This document shows, one piece after another, positions 38,285-48,884 of a DNA stretch of 64,000 nt. The translations under genes were made by a program, and so were the position numbers. Source of the DNA: Winslowiella toletana (GTDB lineage Bacteria > Pseudomonadota > Gammaproteobacteria > Enterobacterales > Enterobacteriaceae); contig NZ_JAGGMQ010000001.1 in assembly GCF_017875465.1 (NCBI RefSeq), positions 2,108,001 to 2,172,000 of the forward strand. The letters are read 5' to 3'. The first letter of the stretch is position 1, and every line of letters starts with the position of its first letter. The notes beneath the pieces were generated by a model, which saw nothing but the letters and a program-made list of their open reading frames with translations, was not told the origin of the DNA and did not search any database.

Positions 38285-38309
38285 CCTTCCCCCACTATGT
38301 GGGGGAAGG
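38285..38309. terminator. Bidirectional hairpin between uspA and rsmJ
   Basis: Perfect 11-base arms (CCTTCCCCCAC and its complement) around a three-base loop, between the convergent stops of uspA and rsmJ. No T-run follows on the plus strand, so termination may be partial or Rho-aided. The arm core CCTTCCCCC is shared with the hairpin after tssC. Confidence 0.65.
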
Positions 38310-38313
38310 TGGG

Positions 38314-39063
38314 TTAACCGATGGGTGGATAGATATCAAAGCGATGGCTTTTGGTGGTCACCGCAGACTGCGTTGCCACATTGGCCATCGGCGGCGCGTA
38401 ATCAGGTCGTTTTACCACTACCCGCTTCTTTGCCAGCTGACGCGCTGGCGCCAGCAGACCATCGGCATCATCATCGGCGCCAACCAGCGTCTGAAACACC
38501 CGCATCTCTTTCTTCACCAGCGCGCTTTTCTGCTTATGCGGATACATCGGATCCAGATAGACCACATCCGGACGTGGCGTAATCTCGCTTAGCGCCGACA
38601 GGCTGGAGACATGCAACAGCGTCAGGCGCTCGCGCAGCCAGCCGCCAATTTCCGCATCCTGATAGCCACGTTGCAGACCATCATCCAGTAACGCAGCCAC
38701 TACCGGATTACGCTCCAGCATGCGCACATGGCAGCCTACTGACGCCAGCACAAAGGCATCACGCCCCAGTCCGGCGGTGGCATCCACCACATCCGGCAGA
38801 TAACCGCGCTTAATGCCAACCGCTTTCGCCACCGCTTCACCGCGACCACCACCAAATTTGCGGCGATGCGCCATCGCGCCGCTGACGAAATCGACAAAAA
38901 TGCCGCCCAGCTTTGGCTCGTCACGCTTACGCAGTTCCAGATGCTCAGGCGTCATCACCAGCGCCATCACCGCATCGTCGTCATGCTCCAGCTGCCAGCG
39001 CTGCGCTAAAACAGATAAGGCGCCACTATCGGCGCCTGCTTCATTGAGTAAACAGATCTTCAC
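38314..39063 (-). CDS. rsmJ: 16S rRNA (guanine-1516 N2) methyltransferase RsmJ
   Basis: RsmJ methylates G1516 of 16S rRNA using S-adenosylmethionine. The 249-residue protein has the SAM-binding motif [20 protein letters not shown] near residue 95 and the catalytic-site [20 protein letters not shown] near 168. It is followed by the convergent uspA and lies nine bases downstream of prlC, as in enterobacteria. Confidence 0.95.
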   Translation of the reverse strand: MKICLLNEAGADSGALSVLAQRWQLEHDDDAVMALVMTPEHLELRKRDEPKLGGIFVDFVSGAMAHRRKFGGGRGEAVAKAVGIKRGYLPDVVDATAGLGRDAFVLASVGCHVRMLERNPVVAALLDDGLQRGYQDAEIGGWLRERLTLLHVSSLSALSEITPRPDVVYLDPMYPHKQKSALVKKEMRVFQTLVGADDDADGLLAPARQLAKKRVVVKRPDYAPPMANVATQSAVTTKSHRFDIYPPIG

Positions 39064-39071
39064 GCGAAGCG

Positions 39072-41114
39072 TTATCCCTTAATGCCGTAATGGTCCAGCA
39101 TCGCGTCCAGTTGCGGCTCGCGGCCACGGAAGCGGCGGAACAGCTCCATTGGCTCTTCAGAACCGCCACGCGTCAGGATGTTATCAAGGAAAGACTGACC
39201 GGTTTCACGGTTGAAAATGCCCTCTTCTTCAAAGCGCGAGTAAGCATCAGCCGCCAGCACGTCCGCCCACAGATAACTGTAGTAACCTGCCGCATAGCCA
39301 CCGGCAAAGATATGGCTAAAGGCATGCGGGAAACGCCCCCACGACGGGCCTGGTACCACCGCCACCAGTTGCTTAATCTCTGCCAGCATCTGCAGAATCT
39401 GTGCGCCTTTCGCCGGATCGAATTCGGCATGCAGACGGAAATCAAACAGACCGAACTCCAGCTGACGCAGAATAAACAGCGCCGCCTGGTAGTTTTTCGC
39501 CGCCAGCATTTTATCCAGCAGCTCCTGCGGCAACGGTTCGCCGCTTTCGTAATGGCCGGAGATAAACGCCAGCGCTTCCGGCTCCCAGCACCAGTTTTCC
39601 ATAAACTGGCTTGGCAGCTCGACCGCATCCCATGGCACACCGCTAATGCCGGAAACGCCCGGGGTTTCGATGCGCGTCAGCATATGGTGCAGGCCATGGC
39701 CAAACTCATGGAACAGGGTGGTCACTTCATCATGAGTAAACAGCGCCGGTTTGCCGTTAACCGGACGGTTAAAGTTACAGGTCAGATAAGCGACCGGCTT
39801 CTGCAATGAACCGTCAGCTTTACGCATCATGCCGACGCAGTCATCCATCCACGCGCCGCCACGCTTATGTTCGCGGGCATAGAGATCAAGATAGAAGCTG
39901 CCGCGCAGCTCGCCGCTCTCATCGAACAGATCGAAGAAGCGCACATCGTTATGCCACACATCCACATCTTTACGCTCTTTGGCGGTGATGCCGTAGATAC
40001 GTTTGACCACTTCAAACAGACCATTCAGCGCGCGCTCTTCCGGGAAGTACGGACGCAGTTGCTCATCGCTGATGGCATACAGATGCTGTTTCTGCTTCTC
40101 ACCGTAGTAAGTCAGATCCCATGGCTGCAAATCGCTGATGCCGTGCTCTTGTTCGGCAAAGGCGCGCAGTTGCGCGATCTCCTGCTCGGCTTGTGGACGT
40201 GCGCGGTGCGCCAGATCGGTCAGGAAGTCGGTAACCTGTGCCGGGCTTTCCGCCATTTTGGTCGCCAGTGATTTATCGGCATACGAGTCAAAGCCCAGCA
40301 GCTGCGCCAGTTCATGACGTAGCGCCAGCTCTTCCGCCATGATTTCACTGTTATCCCACTTACCGGCATTCGGCCCCTGATCGGAAGCACGGGTCGCGTA
40401 CGCGCGATACATCTCTTCACGTAGCGCCTGGTTATCACAGTAGGTCATTACCGGCAGATAGCTTGGGATATCCAGCGTCAGCAGCCAGCCTGGTTGCCCT
40501 TTGGCTTCCGCCTGAGCTTTTGCCGCGGCCAGCGCGCTTTCCGGCATCCCGGAGAGTTCAGCTTCGTCGCTGACAGGCTTGCTCCAGCCCATCGTGGCAT
40601 CCAGCACATTGTTGCTGTAGGTCGAACCCAGCTCCGAGAGACGCGCGGCGATTTCGCCATAACGTTTCTGCTTCTCTTTCGACAGGCCGATACCTGACAG
40701 CTCAAAATCACGCAGGGCGTTATCAACCGCCTTTTTCTGCGGCAGAGTGAGCGCAGCATAGCTGTCGCCCTCTTTCAGATTGCGATACGCCTGATACAAC
40801 CCTTCATGCTGACCGACCCAGGTGCTGTACTCTGACAGCAGCGGCAGGGTCTGTTCATAGGCTTCGCGCAGCTCCGGGCTGTTTTTTACCGAGTTCAGAT
40901 GGCTGACCGGCGAGAACAGACGACCAAGGCGATCGTCCACTTCCGCCAGCGGCTGACACAGGTTATCCCAGCTATAAGGTGCGCCCTGAGCCACGGTTTG
41001 CTCTACCGCTGCGCGGCAATCATCAAGGGCGGCCTGTACCGCTGGCACAACGTGTTCTGGTTTGATGGCGGAAAAAGGAGGAAGCGTAAAAGAAGAGAGT
41101 AACGGATTGGTCAT
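39072..41114 (-). CDS. prlC: Oligopeptidase A (PrlC), M3 zinc metallopeptidase
   Basis: Cytoplasmic oligopeptidase that degrades short peptides, including cleaved signal peptides. The 680-residue protein is full length and starts [20 protein letters not shown]. It carries the zinc motif [13 protein letters not shown] (HExxH, near residue 470) and conserved C-terminal [20 protein letters not shown]. It forms a unit with rsmJ. Confidence 0.97.
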   Translation of the reverse strand: MTNPLLSSFTLPPFSAIKPEHVVPAVQAALDDCRAAVEQTVAQGAPYSWDNLCQPLAEVDDRLGRLFSPVSHLNSVKNSPELREAYEQTLPLLSEYSTWVGQHEGLYQAYRNLKEGDSYAALTLPQKKAVDNALRDFELSGIGLSKEKQKRYGEIAARLSELGSTYSNNVLDATMGWSKPVSDEAELSGMPESALAAAKAQAEAKGQPGWLLTLDIPSYLPVMTYCDNQALREEMYRAYATRASDQGPNAGKWDNSEIMAEELALRHELAQLLGFDSYADKSLATKMAESPAQVTDFLTDLAHRARPQAEQEIAQLRAFAEQEHGISDLQPWDLTYYGEKQKQHLYAISDEQLRPYFPEERALNGLFEVVKRIYGITAKERKDVDVWHNDVRFFDLFDESGELRGSFYLDLYAREHKRGGAWMDDCVGMMRKADGSLQKPVAYLTCNFNRPVNGKPALFTHDEVTTLFHEFGHGLHHMLTRIETPGVSGISGVPWDAVELPSQFMENWCWEPEALAFISGHYESGEPLPQELLDKMLAAKNYQAALFILRQLEFGLFDFRLHAEFDPAKGAQILQMLAEIKQLVAVVPGPSWGRFPHAFSHIFAGGYAAGYYSYLWADVLAADAYSRFEEEGIFNRETGQSFLDNILTRGGSEEPMELFRRFRGREPQLDAMLDHYGIKG

Positions 41115-41459
41115 AGCGCAGTCCTTGTGGTTGTCGGTGGCGCGATGTCGCGCGCAATCTAAATAAGATGAGGTTAAGTGTAGCGAATTTCAATGGCCGC
41201 CTGCCGCTTGCGGGAAAAATCCCTGTGCGCATATAGCCACGCCTGGAGGCGGCAAGGACGCTCACCCGGCAGCACAGACGACGATGTGACTGGGGTGAGC
41301 GCGCGCAACCAACGTACCTGCAGCCTGAAGTATGACGGCTATATTTCGGCATTTTGTCGCGCTTCCTGGTATACTATGGTCATACATGCGCCCGTCCCAT
41401 CTGCGCAGCGACCGCACCTCTCCTGCTTCGTCAGGAACGCACCGGATATCATCAAAGTT
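41115..41459. promoter_or_regulatory. Divergent prlC-rlmJ intergenic region
   Basis: About 345 bases without a gene. It contains an extended -10 candidate TGGTATACT at 41367-41375, which would drive rlmJ about 85 bases upstream of its ATG. No good -35 is seen with it, as expected for extended -10 promoters. The prlC promoter should lie at the left end but is not clear. Confidence 0.45.
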
Positions 41460-42302
41460 ATGCTTAGTTATCGCCACAGTTTTCATGCCGGCAACCACGC
41501 CGACGTCCTCAAGCACACCGTGCAAAGCCTGATCATCGAAGCGCTGAAAGAGAAAGAGAAACCTTTCCTTTATCTCGACACCCATGCGGGCGCCGGACGT
41601 TATCAGTTAAGCAGTGAACATGCAGAGCGCACTGGCGAATATCTGGAAGGCATCGCCCGTATCTGGCAGCAGGATGACTTACCGGCAGCGTTGCTGCCCT
41701 ATATCAGCGCGGTTAAAGATCTGAATAAGAATGGCAAACTACGTTTCTATCCTGGCTCGCCGCTGATTGCCCGCCATCTGCTGCGCGAAGATGATAAGTT
41801 GCAGATGACAGAACTGCACTCCAGTGATTACCCGATGCTGCGTACTGAGTTTGCGAAAGACAGCCGTGCCCGTACCGAAAAAGCGGACGGTTATCAGCAG
41901 CTGAAATCTAAGTTGCCGCCGCATTCGCGTCGTGGTCTGATTCTGATCGATCCGCCTTACGAACTGAAAACGGACTATCAGGACGTGGTAAAAGGCATTC
42001 ATGAAGGCCATAAACGCTTTAGCACTGGCGTATTTGCGCTGTGGTATCCGGTGGTATTGCGCCAGCAAATCAAACGTATGTGTAAAGAACTGGAAGCAAC
42101 CGGCATCCGTAATATTCTGCAGATTGAGCTGGCGGTGCGTCCGGACAGCGATCAGCGTGGCATGACCGCGTCCGGAATGATTGTAATCAATCCACCGTGG
42201 AAACTGGAACAGCAGATGCGTGACCTGCTGCCGTGGCTGCATAAGATCCTGGTGCCAGCCGGAACCGGTCATACCAGCGTGAATATGCTGGTGCCTGAGT
42301 AA
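41460..42302 (+). CDS. rlmJ: 23S rRNA (adenine-2030 N6) methyltransferase RlmJ
   Basis: RlmJ methylates A2030 of 23S rRNA. The 280-residue product from ATG 41460 begins MLSYRHSFHAGNHADVLKHT, the exact family opening, with the SAM site YLDTHAGAGRYQL and the catalytic motif LILIDPPYELKTDY. The longer upstream frame lacks family similarity and overlaps the promoter region. It is divergent from prlC, as in E. coli. Confidence 0.96.
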   Translation: MLSYRHSFHAGNHADVLKHTVQSLIIEALKEKEKPFLYLDTHAGAGRYQLSSEHAERTGEYLEGIARIWQQDDLPAALLPYISAVKDLNKNGKLRFYPGSPLIARHLLREDDKLQMTELHSSDYPMLRTEFAKDSRARTEKADGYQQLKSKLPPHSRRGLILIDPPYELKTDYQDVVKGIHEGHKRFSTGVFALWYPVVLRQQIKRMCKELEATGIRNILQIELAVRPDSDQRGMTASGMIVINPPWKLEQQMRDLLPWLHKILVPAGTGHTSVNMLVPE

Positions 42303-42308
42303 TATCCC

Positions 42309-43226
42309 CTAGACCGTAAATACCGCAAAATCCCGCGCCAATTCTGTCGCGGGAAAGATCTCCCGGCACTCCGCCAGTAACTTTTCGCAGTCGGCAAAAC
42401 CATAGCGCGCACTAAAATGGGTGGCGATCAGTCGTCTGGCGCCGGCCAGTTTAGCCGCCGTTGCCGCCTGCACCGTAGTGGAGTGTCCACGGCCATTGGC
42501 TTTTTCCGCCATGGCGGCTTCGAGCGTGGTCTCATGCACCATCACATCCACATTCGCCGCCATCTCGCCAGCCAGCGGCGTTGGCGCAGTATCGCCAAAT
42601 ATCGCCAGCGACTTGCCTTTAGTCGAAGGGCCAAGATAATCCCGCCCGCACACCTCGCGCCCGTCCGGCAGCAACACGGTTTCACCGCGCTTTAACTGCT
42701 GAAACCAGCTACCGGCCGGAATCCCATCGGCTTTCAGCCGCTCCGCATCCAGCGGCCCCGGTTTATCATGCTGTTCAATGCGAAAGCCATAACATTCAAT
42801 CACATGCGACATGGGCCACGCCGTAACGCGCATCTGCCCGTCATCACACACCTCTCCCGCCGCTATCTCAATAATTTCCAGCGGAAAAGTGACATAAGAA
42901 GCGCTAAGGCTGAGCGTGGTTTCGACAAAGGCTTTGATCCCCGGTGGGCCATAGAGGGTTAACGGCGTGCTGACACCGCCCATCGAACGACTGGTCAGCA
43001 GTCCGGGCAGGCCAAAGATATGGTCGCCATGCAGATGGGTGATAAAGATTTTTTCCAGCTTTCCCGGTTTGAGCGGACTGCGCATCATCTGATGCTGGGT
43101 GCCTTCGCCGCAGTCAAACAACCAATATCCACCGCTGTGGTTATCCGCCAGGTTCAGCGCGATTGCAGTGACATTACGCTCCCGGCTGGGAGCACCGGCA
43201 CAGGTGCCGAGGAAAAGAAGTTCCAT
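42309..43226 (-). CDS. rnz: Ribonuclease BN/RNase Z family nuclease
   Basis: A metallo-beta-lactamase-fold tRNA 3'-processing nuclease. The 305-residue product has [20 protein letters not shown] (HxHxDH zinc motif near residue 62), FGDTAPT and VHETTLE segments, and a late ATHFSARY histidine, all family ligands. The stop is seven bases from the convergent rlmJ stop, so their messages overlap. In E. coli this gene (elaC/rbn) lies elsewhere. Confidence 0.95.
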   Translation of the reverse strand: MELLFLGTCAGAPSRERNVTAIALNLADNHSGGYWLFDCGEGTQHQMMRSPLKPGKLEKIFITHLHGDHIFGLPGLLTSRSMGGVSTPLTLYGPPGIKAFVETTLSLSASYVTFPLEIIEIAAGEVCDDGQMRVTAWPMSHVIECYGFRIEQHDKPGPLDAERLKADGIPAGSWFQQLKRGETVLLPDGREVCGRDYLGPSTKGKSLAIFGDTAPTPLAGEMAANVDVMVHETTLEAAMAEKANGRGHSTTVQAATAAKLAGARRLIATHFSARYGFADCEKLLAECREIFPATELARDFAVFTV

Positions 43227-43354
43227 GATGCATAATTCCAGGTTTTACTTATTATCCCTACCCTATCACAACCATAGACGCAAACTTTGCGGCAATCCGC
43301 CGAGTAGCGTTACACTCTATGCCAATTTCCTACACAACTTATGGAACAGGTTTA

Positions 43355-44707
43355 ATGACCAGACATTATGACTATCTTGCAATCGGTGGCGGCAGCGGCG
43401 GCATCGCATCCATTAACCGCGCAGCCATGTATGGCCAGAAATGTGCGCTGATCGAAGCAAAAGATCTTGGCGGCACCTGTGTCAACGTGGGTTGCGTACC
43501 GAAGAAAGTGATGTGGCATGCCGCGCAGATCGCTGAAGCTATCCATCAGTATGGTCCGGATTACGGCTTCGATACCACGGTAAACCAGTTCAACTGGGAT
43601 ATTCTGATTAAGAACCGCAGCGCCTATATAGATCGTATCCACACCTCATACGATAACGTATTAGGTAAAAATAAAGTGGATGTTATCAAGGGCTACGCGC
43701 GTTTTGTTGATGCGCACACCGTTGAAGTTAACGGCGAAAAAATTACTGCCGACCATATTCTGATCGCCACCGGCGGACGTCCCAGCCATCCTTCAATCCC
43801 TGGCGCAGAATATGGCATCGACTCTGACGGCTTCTTTGAGCTGGACGCGCTGCCAAAACGCACCGCGGTCGTCGGTGCGGGCTATATCGCGGTGGAAATT
43901 GCTGGCGTACTGAACGCACTGGGTTCTGAAACGCATCTGTTTGTGCGTAAACATGCGCCGCTGCGTACTTTCGATCCGCTGATCGTTGATACGCTGGTTG
44001 AAGTGATGAATACCGAAGGCCCGACGCTGCACACTGAATCCATCCCGCAGGCGATTGTCAAAAATGCCGACGGCAGCCTGACGCTGAAGCTGGAAAACGG
44101 CAAAGAGCAGACAGTCGACTGTCTGGTATGGGCGATTGGCCGTGAACCTGCAACAGATAATCTGAATCTTGAGGTTACCGGTGTAGCGCTGAATGACAAA
44201 GGCTATATCAGCGTCGATAAGTATCAGAATACCAACGTAAAAGGCATTTTTGCCGTCGGTGATAATACCGGTGCGGTGGAGCTGACGCCAGTGGCGGTCG
44301 CCGCCGGTCGCCGTCTTTCCGAACGCCTGTTTAACAACAAGCCGGACGAGCATCTGGACTACAGCAATGTACCAACCGTGGTATTCAGCCATCCGCCAAT
44401 TGGCACCGTGGGTCTGACCGAGCCGCAAGCGCGTGAGCAGTATGGCGACGATGAGGTCAAAGTATATAAATCGGCGTTTACCGCTATGTATACCGCCGTT
44501 ACCCAGCATCGTCAGCCTTGCCGTATGAAGCTGGTTTGCGTCGGTAAAGATGAGAAAATTGTCGGCATCCACGGTATCGGCTACGGTATGGATGAGATGT
44601 TGCAGGGCTTCGCCGTGGCGCTGAAAATGGGCGCCACCAAGAAAGACTTCGACAACACTGTCGCTATCCACCCGACCGGCGCGGAAGAGTTTGTTACCAT
44701 GCGTTAA
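43355..44707 (+). CDS. gor: Glutathione reductase Gor
   Basis: NADPH-dependent flavoenzyme that keeps glutathione reduced. The 450-residue protein starts [20 protein letters not shown] (FAD site), has the redox-active disulfide [13 protein letters not shown] near residue 40, the NADPH site [15 protein letters not shown], and ends with the conserved [12 protein letters not shown]. The ATG at 43355 is preceded by GGAACAGG. It marks the core-genome edge next to the type III island. Confidence 0.97.
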   Translation: MTRHYDYLAIGGGSGGIASINRAAMYGQKCALIEAKDLGGTCVNVGCVPKKVMWHAAQIAEAIHQYGPDYGFDTTVNQFNWDILIKNRSAYIDRIHTSYDNVLGKNKVDVIKGYARFVDAHTVEVNGEKITADHILIATGGRPSHPSIPGAEYGIDSDGFFELDALPKRTAVVGAGYIAVEIAGVLNALGSETHLFVRKHAPLRTFDPLIVDTLVEVMNTEGPTLHTESIPQAIVKNADGSLTLKLENGKEQTVDCLVWAIGREPATDNLNLEVTGVALNDKGYISVDKYQNTNVKGIFAVGDNTGAVELTPVAVAAGRRLSERLFNNKPDEHLDYSNVPTVVFSHPPIGTVGLTEPQAREQYGDDEVKVYKSAFTAMYTAVTQHRQPCRMKLVCVGKDEKIVGIHGIGYGMDEMLQGFAVALKMGATKKDFDNTVAIHPTGAEEFVTMR

Positions 44708-44734
44708 TCATGGCGTCGGTTAGAATATCACCAG

Positions 44735-44766
44735 AAAGAAGCCCTGACCGGGCTTCTTTTTTATAT
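44735..44766 (+). terminator. Rho-independent terminator after gor
   Basis: Stem AGAAGCCC with its complement GGGCTTCT, loop TGACC, then six T. It lies about 28 bases past the gor stop. A-rich sequence on the other side could let it also act on the convergent 425-residue gene. Confidence 0.9.
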
Positions 44767-44779
44767 CTGTAATAACATG

Positions 44780-46057
44780 CTAAATCTTTGTGTTGATGAC
44801 ATCAGCACTCTTTTCACTGCCACTTTCACTTTCCCCAGAAGGCGGCGGCGATCGTTCATCAACAAAGCCGAAACTTTTATTAATAACATCCATCACACTT
44901 TGCAGAGTGGTATTGTCTTCGCTGTTAATACTATTCACTACCACGTTATTCAGCTCTGTAATGACATGATCGCTTATCTCATTGATTTGTTGCTGCATTG
45001 TCGGGGTAATAATGCCCTTATTTGCTTTTTCCCGTAGCTCCTGGCTCAGGACCCCACGCGCTTTTAAAGCATCGCGAACAAACTGGATGGCGCTTTTGTA
45101 ATAGTGGCCAAACAGCAATTGGATGATCGGTGGAACAGTGACTTCAGCGTTTTGAAAATCATAAGTCATCGCCTGCATATTACGGGCATAAAATGCCGTT
45201 ATTAAGTTAACGCCTTTTTTATCGTTACCCAATTTATTGATATCGGGTATTAACATCTGATTAAGATCAGCATAGCCAAAGCTAAAGCCAAACCACAGGC
45301 TACTGTTACGCTCATGAGTTCCGGGCAAGGCACTGTCGATTAAACCATCCAGAATAGCCGATGTCCCCAGCAAACCGATTAATGGCCCGATAATCCCGGC
45401 CTGATTATAAGCCTGCGCCAGCAGAACCGCTTTTGCCGGGACAATGGTTGTTAAATCCTGGATTGCATGTTGTATCGATCGCCCCAGCGTGGTGGTCTTA
45501 TTGGTGGTGCCCACTTCCAGCGCCAGCGTGAGTTGCAGAGGTTTATAGAGTCCGGAGAAGATAGCCGGGATATCGCATTCAATCCTGGCCAGCTGTTGTC
45601 GGTTATAGCTTAAAGCGTGATTGTTAAAATCATATTCAAAGCCAAACTGCTTGACGATCAATGCATAACCGTTGGCGAGGGAAGAACCTATATCCAGGAT
45701 TTTACCGACTTCAGTATGAACGGGATAAAATGCGATGGTCGTTCCAGACACGACTAAGGTTGGGGTAAATTTAAGATCAACCTGGCCCACTTTTATCTGC
45801 GGGCCAAGTTGAAAGATAAACTGATTAGGCCCCCAGCGCTGAATAAAATTGCATACCGTCACCAGTTTTTTCCAGATAAGACCGCGGATAGCAGGAGGGG
45901 GTTGGGCGGTCAGGGGGGAATCAAATGTTATTTGTGTTTCTTTCAGTTGCAAGCCATCAGATTGATTACTGATATTGGAAACTTGCGTTTGAATACCATT
46001 AACGGGGTGCTCAGGTATCGGGACGGCATTGACTGTCGAGTTCTGAAAAATCTCCAT
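44780..46057 (-). CDS. Unrecognised 425-residue protein at the type III island border, candidate effector
   Basis: No family is recognised. The first 45 residues are rich in Ser, Asn, Gln and Thr without a classical signal peptide, which fits (but does not prove) a type III secretion signal. A hydrophobic stretch lies near residues 222-248 (AGIIGPLIGLLGTSAILDGL). The C-terminus is acidic and Ser/Pro-rich (RSPPPSGESESGSEKS). It has its own upstream gap, with a terminator separating it from hilA. It could be an effector, a secreted accessory protein, or unrelated cargo at the junction with gor. Confidence 0.7.
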   Translation of the reverse strand: MEIFQNSTVNAVPIPEHPVNGIQTQVSNISNQSDGLQLKETQITFDSPLTAQPPPAIRGLIWKKLVTVCNFIQRWGPNQFIFQLGPQIKVGQVDLKFTPTLVVSGTTIAFYPVHTEVGKILDIGSSLANGYALIVKQFGFEYDFNNHALSYNRQQLARIECDIPAIFSGLYKPLQLTLALEVGTTNKTTTLGRSIQHAIQDLTTIVPAKAVLLAQAYNQAGIIGPLIGLLGTSAILDGLIDSALPGTHERNSSLWFGFSFGYADLNQMLIPDINKLGNDKKGVNLITAFYARNMQAMTYDFQNAEVTVPPIIQLLFGHYYKSAIQFVRDALKARGVLSQELREKANKGIITPTMQQQINEISDHVITELNNVVVNSINSEDNTTLQSVMDVINKSFGFVDERSPPPSGESESGSEKSADVINTKI

Positions 46058-46269
46058 ATTTACTCCCTATCCATACTGCCAGCAATTGTCCGCGTAGTAG
46101 TATTGGTTTATAGACAATCAATAACTGCAAATAAAATCATTTATTGATCTAATTAATAATTTATCAACCTCAGTCATTTTAATTATTAGTTTATATATGA
46201 TTTAAGCGCCATAAACTGACTATCATATTTCGCTCAAAGTTGAATGAATTATGATGAAGAGGGACGGGC

Positions 46270-46317
46270 AAAAAAAACCTGTATGTTGACTATTAACAGA
46301 AATAGTAAACATACAGG
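46270..46317 (-). terminator. Rho-independent terminator after the hilA-like gene
   Basis: A long stem, CCTGTATGTT-x-ACTATT with its complement (16 of 17 pairs), loop AACAGA, followed on the minus strand by a run of eight T. It lies about 50 bases past the hilA-like stop and separates that transcript from the 425-residue gene. Confidence 0.9.
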
Positions 46318-47751
46318 GATTGGGGGATGATACCGGTCAGATATCCTTAGTGACGCTGTCGGTGGAATCAGTCAAAAAGTGGCATCCAGTAGACCGATTT
46401 TTTTGGCAGAGAAATTTGCGGCATATTTTGCAGTCGTTTCACTTTCTTCATCGCCTCCCCTCCCTGTTGGCTGGTTACTGCTTCATAGCAACAACCGACA
46501 AAAGCACAGGAATCGCGATAATGCTTCACTTCATGCAGACAGGCAGTAGCCTTATCCATTTGACTGCATCTGGCAAACAAAATGGCCAGTAAACAATTAA
46601 TAATAATATCACAGGAGCTGTCGCAGCCTTTCATTTCAGTCGCATAGGCGATCGCTGCCGTCGTATCGCCGACCAGCGTCAGGATAACAGCGTGCAATAT
46701 TTTTGCGGCGAAGAAGTCAGAATTCAGCGACAGGGCCACCCCGGTCATAATTTGCGCCTTATCGTACTGCTGATTCTGAACCAGGTAGCAGGCATAATAG
46801 TAGTAAACTTCGGCACTTAATGGAGACAGGATTATCGCCAGCTGAAAATCTGATTCCTTCTTCCTGGTATACATATCGCGGCACATTAGCGTTTTCATCG
46901 AAATGGCCAGCGCATTACAAGGCTCATCAACCAGGACTTTATCGGTAATTAGCGTAATTATTTCCTCCGCCTTTTCATACTTCATCAAACCGAGACTGGC
47001 GAGAGAAAAATAGCAACCTGCAAGATGACATAACGTGATGGAATCATAATTACCCAGCAACAAAGAGTTCGAATCAATGTTTTTATAATACTCGTAAAGA
47101 AAAAAAGAGTAGTTGTTATAATGACTCTTTATCTGGCATAGCTTATTGTTAGCAGAAACCAGCGCTTTAGCAAATTCTTTAGTTTCGCAATGAGATATTT
47201 TATGCAGCAACAAGGAAACAATATTATTAAATCTTACGAGGTTAATAGAGTTATCATCAGACAGCACCACCGAATCACGAAAAACCACGGTTAACAACGT
47301 GCTATCAATAAGTTCCACTTTGATAACAGTATCTGACCCGGTTTTCAGTTCAATGCCGGTCAGAAAATAACGGACTCCAGTCGCCCTCAGACTATTAAAG
47401 CTTTCGGTCAGATTATGGCTATTTACCGTTAATACTGATGGCAAAAAGCGAAAGCCCTTTTCCTCAAAAATCGCGCTGTGATTGATAATAAAATCAAATA
47501 TCATCATCGACAACGTTTTGTCTTGCATTACAAAGGGGAAAATAGCCAGAGTATCCTTCTTATCGATCTTTTCTTCCCCGGCTAACCGCGCAACCCGGGT
47601 TACGTTCATTACGAAAAGGTAACCCTTGCCATATACCGTATTAATATAACGATATGATGAACTCTCGCCAAGTAATTTCCTCAGAACATATATGCAACGG
47701 GAGAGAGATTCATCAGAAACCTCCCCCCCTTTCCATGTAAGCATACCTGTT

Positions 47752-48636
47752 TTAGTTCCACACACTTTTTGAGAGTTCCGGTTTTTCAGCCATCAGCCGG
47801 TATTCTTCCGGCGTCAGGTTATTCAGGGATTCATGAGGCCGCTCGCTGTTGTATTCCGTCAGCCAGCGCTCTGTGATTTCCCGTGCTTCATTCAGCGTTC
47901 TGAACAGATAAAAATCCAGGATTTCTGTCCGGTACGTCCGGTTAAAGCGTTCGATAAAGGCATTCTGTGTCGGTTTGCCTGGCCTGATAAATTCCAGCAT
48001 CACGCCATGGTCCTCAGCCCATTGTGCCAGAGCCAGTGATATCAGCTCCGGGCCGTTATCCATCCGCATCTTCAGCGGATATCCACGGTTTGCCACTATC
48101 CTGTCCAGCACCCGCACAACCCGCTGCGCCGGGATATTCAGGTCAATTTCTATGGCCAGAGCCTCACGGTTAAAATCATCCACGACGTTGAAAGTCCGAA
48201 AACGTCGCCCACATGTCAGCGCGTCGTGCATAAAATCAATCGACCAGCTCTGGTTGAGTGCTTCCGGCGTTGCCAGAGGAGCCGGATTGCGCACCGGAAG
48301 ACGTTGTTTCCCCTTGCGGCGAAAATTGAGTTTCAGCAGGCAGTAAATCCGGTGAACACGCTTATGATTCCAGGCGTTACCCTGCCTGCGAAGTACCTGA
48401 AAAAGCTTCTTAAATCCGTATCGCGGATAGCGTTCTGCCAGTTCAGTCAGCGCCAGGATCACCGGTTCATCACGCCGGGTATCGGGCTGATAAAAATACA
48501 CCGTCCTGCTCAGCGATACTGTCCTGCATGCCTGGCGGATGCTCATGGAAAATTGTGCAGTCAGATAGCTGACAAGCTCCCGCTTTATCGCTGGTTTTAG
48601 AGCTTTTTTTCGATAACGTCCTTCAGCGCCCGGCAT
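47752..48636 (-). CDS. IS3-family transposase OrfB (DDE integrase domain)
   Basis: The 294-residue frame has the HTH_21-type region (SMSIRQACRTVSLSRTVYFY) and the rve integrase core with the DDE residues in SIDFMHDAL, RMDNGPELIS and NAFIERFNRTYRTEIL. It is likely made mainly as the OrfAB fusion by -1 frameshifting at AAAAAAAG in the overlap. No internal damage is seen. Confidence 0.93.
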   Translation of the reverse strand: MPGAEGRYRKKALKPAIKRELVSYLTAQFSMSIRQACRTVSLSRTVYFYQPDTRRDEPVILALTELAERYPRYGFKKLFQVLRRQGNAWNHKRVHRIYCLLKLNFRRKGKQRLPVRNPAPLATPEALNQSWSIDFMHDALTCGRRFRTFNVVDDFNREALAIEIDLNIPAQRVVRVLDRIVANRGYPLKMRMDNGPELISLALAQWAEDHGVMLEFIRPGKPTQNAFIERFNRTYRTEILDFYLFRTLNEAREITERWLTEYNSERPHESLNNLTPEEYRLMAEKPELSKSVWN

Positions 48637-48884
48637 TCCAGACTCAGGTCGGCGAACATCTGCTTCAGGCGACGATTCTCGTCTTCAAGATCTTTCATCT
48701 TTTTGATATCTGAAGCCTCCATTCCGCCGTACTTTGCTTTCCAGTTGTAATAGCTGGCTTCGGATATTGCCGCTTCGCGGCAGACGTCCTTAACGGTACG
48801 TCCGGCTTCGACAGACTTCAGAACGGCAATGATCTGGTGTTCGGTGAATCGGGCTTTACGCATGGCGATCTCCTCAGAGGACAT
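48597..48884 (-). CDS. IS3-family transposase OrfA
   Basis: The 95-residue product (start MSSEEIAMRKARFTEHQI; the second ATG is the likelier start) contains a helix-turn-helix (EAGRTVKDVCREAAISEASY) and a leucine-zipper-like tail (MKDLEDENRRLKQMFADLSL), as in IS407-type OrfA. It ends EKKL at the run of seven A followed by G, where ribosomes can slip back one base to join OrfB. Confidence 0.93.
   Translation of the reverse strand: MSSEEIAMRKARFTEHQIIAVLKSVEAGRTVKDVCREAAISEASYYNWKAKYGGMEASDIKKMKDLEDENRRLKQMFADLSLECRALKDVIEKKL

Noticed and set aside
43793..44671. 292-codon minus-strand frame opposite gor
   Set aside because: Gor is unmistakable on the plus strand; the opposite frame has no recognisable domain.
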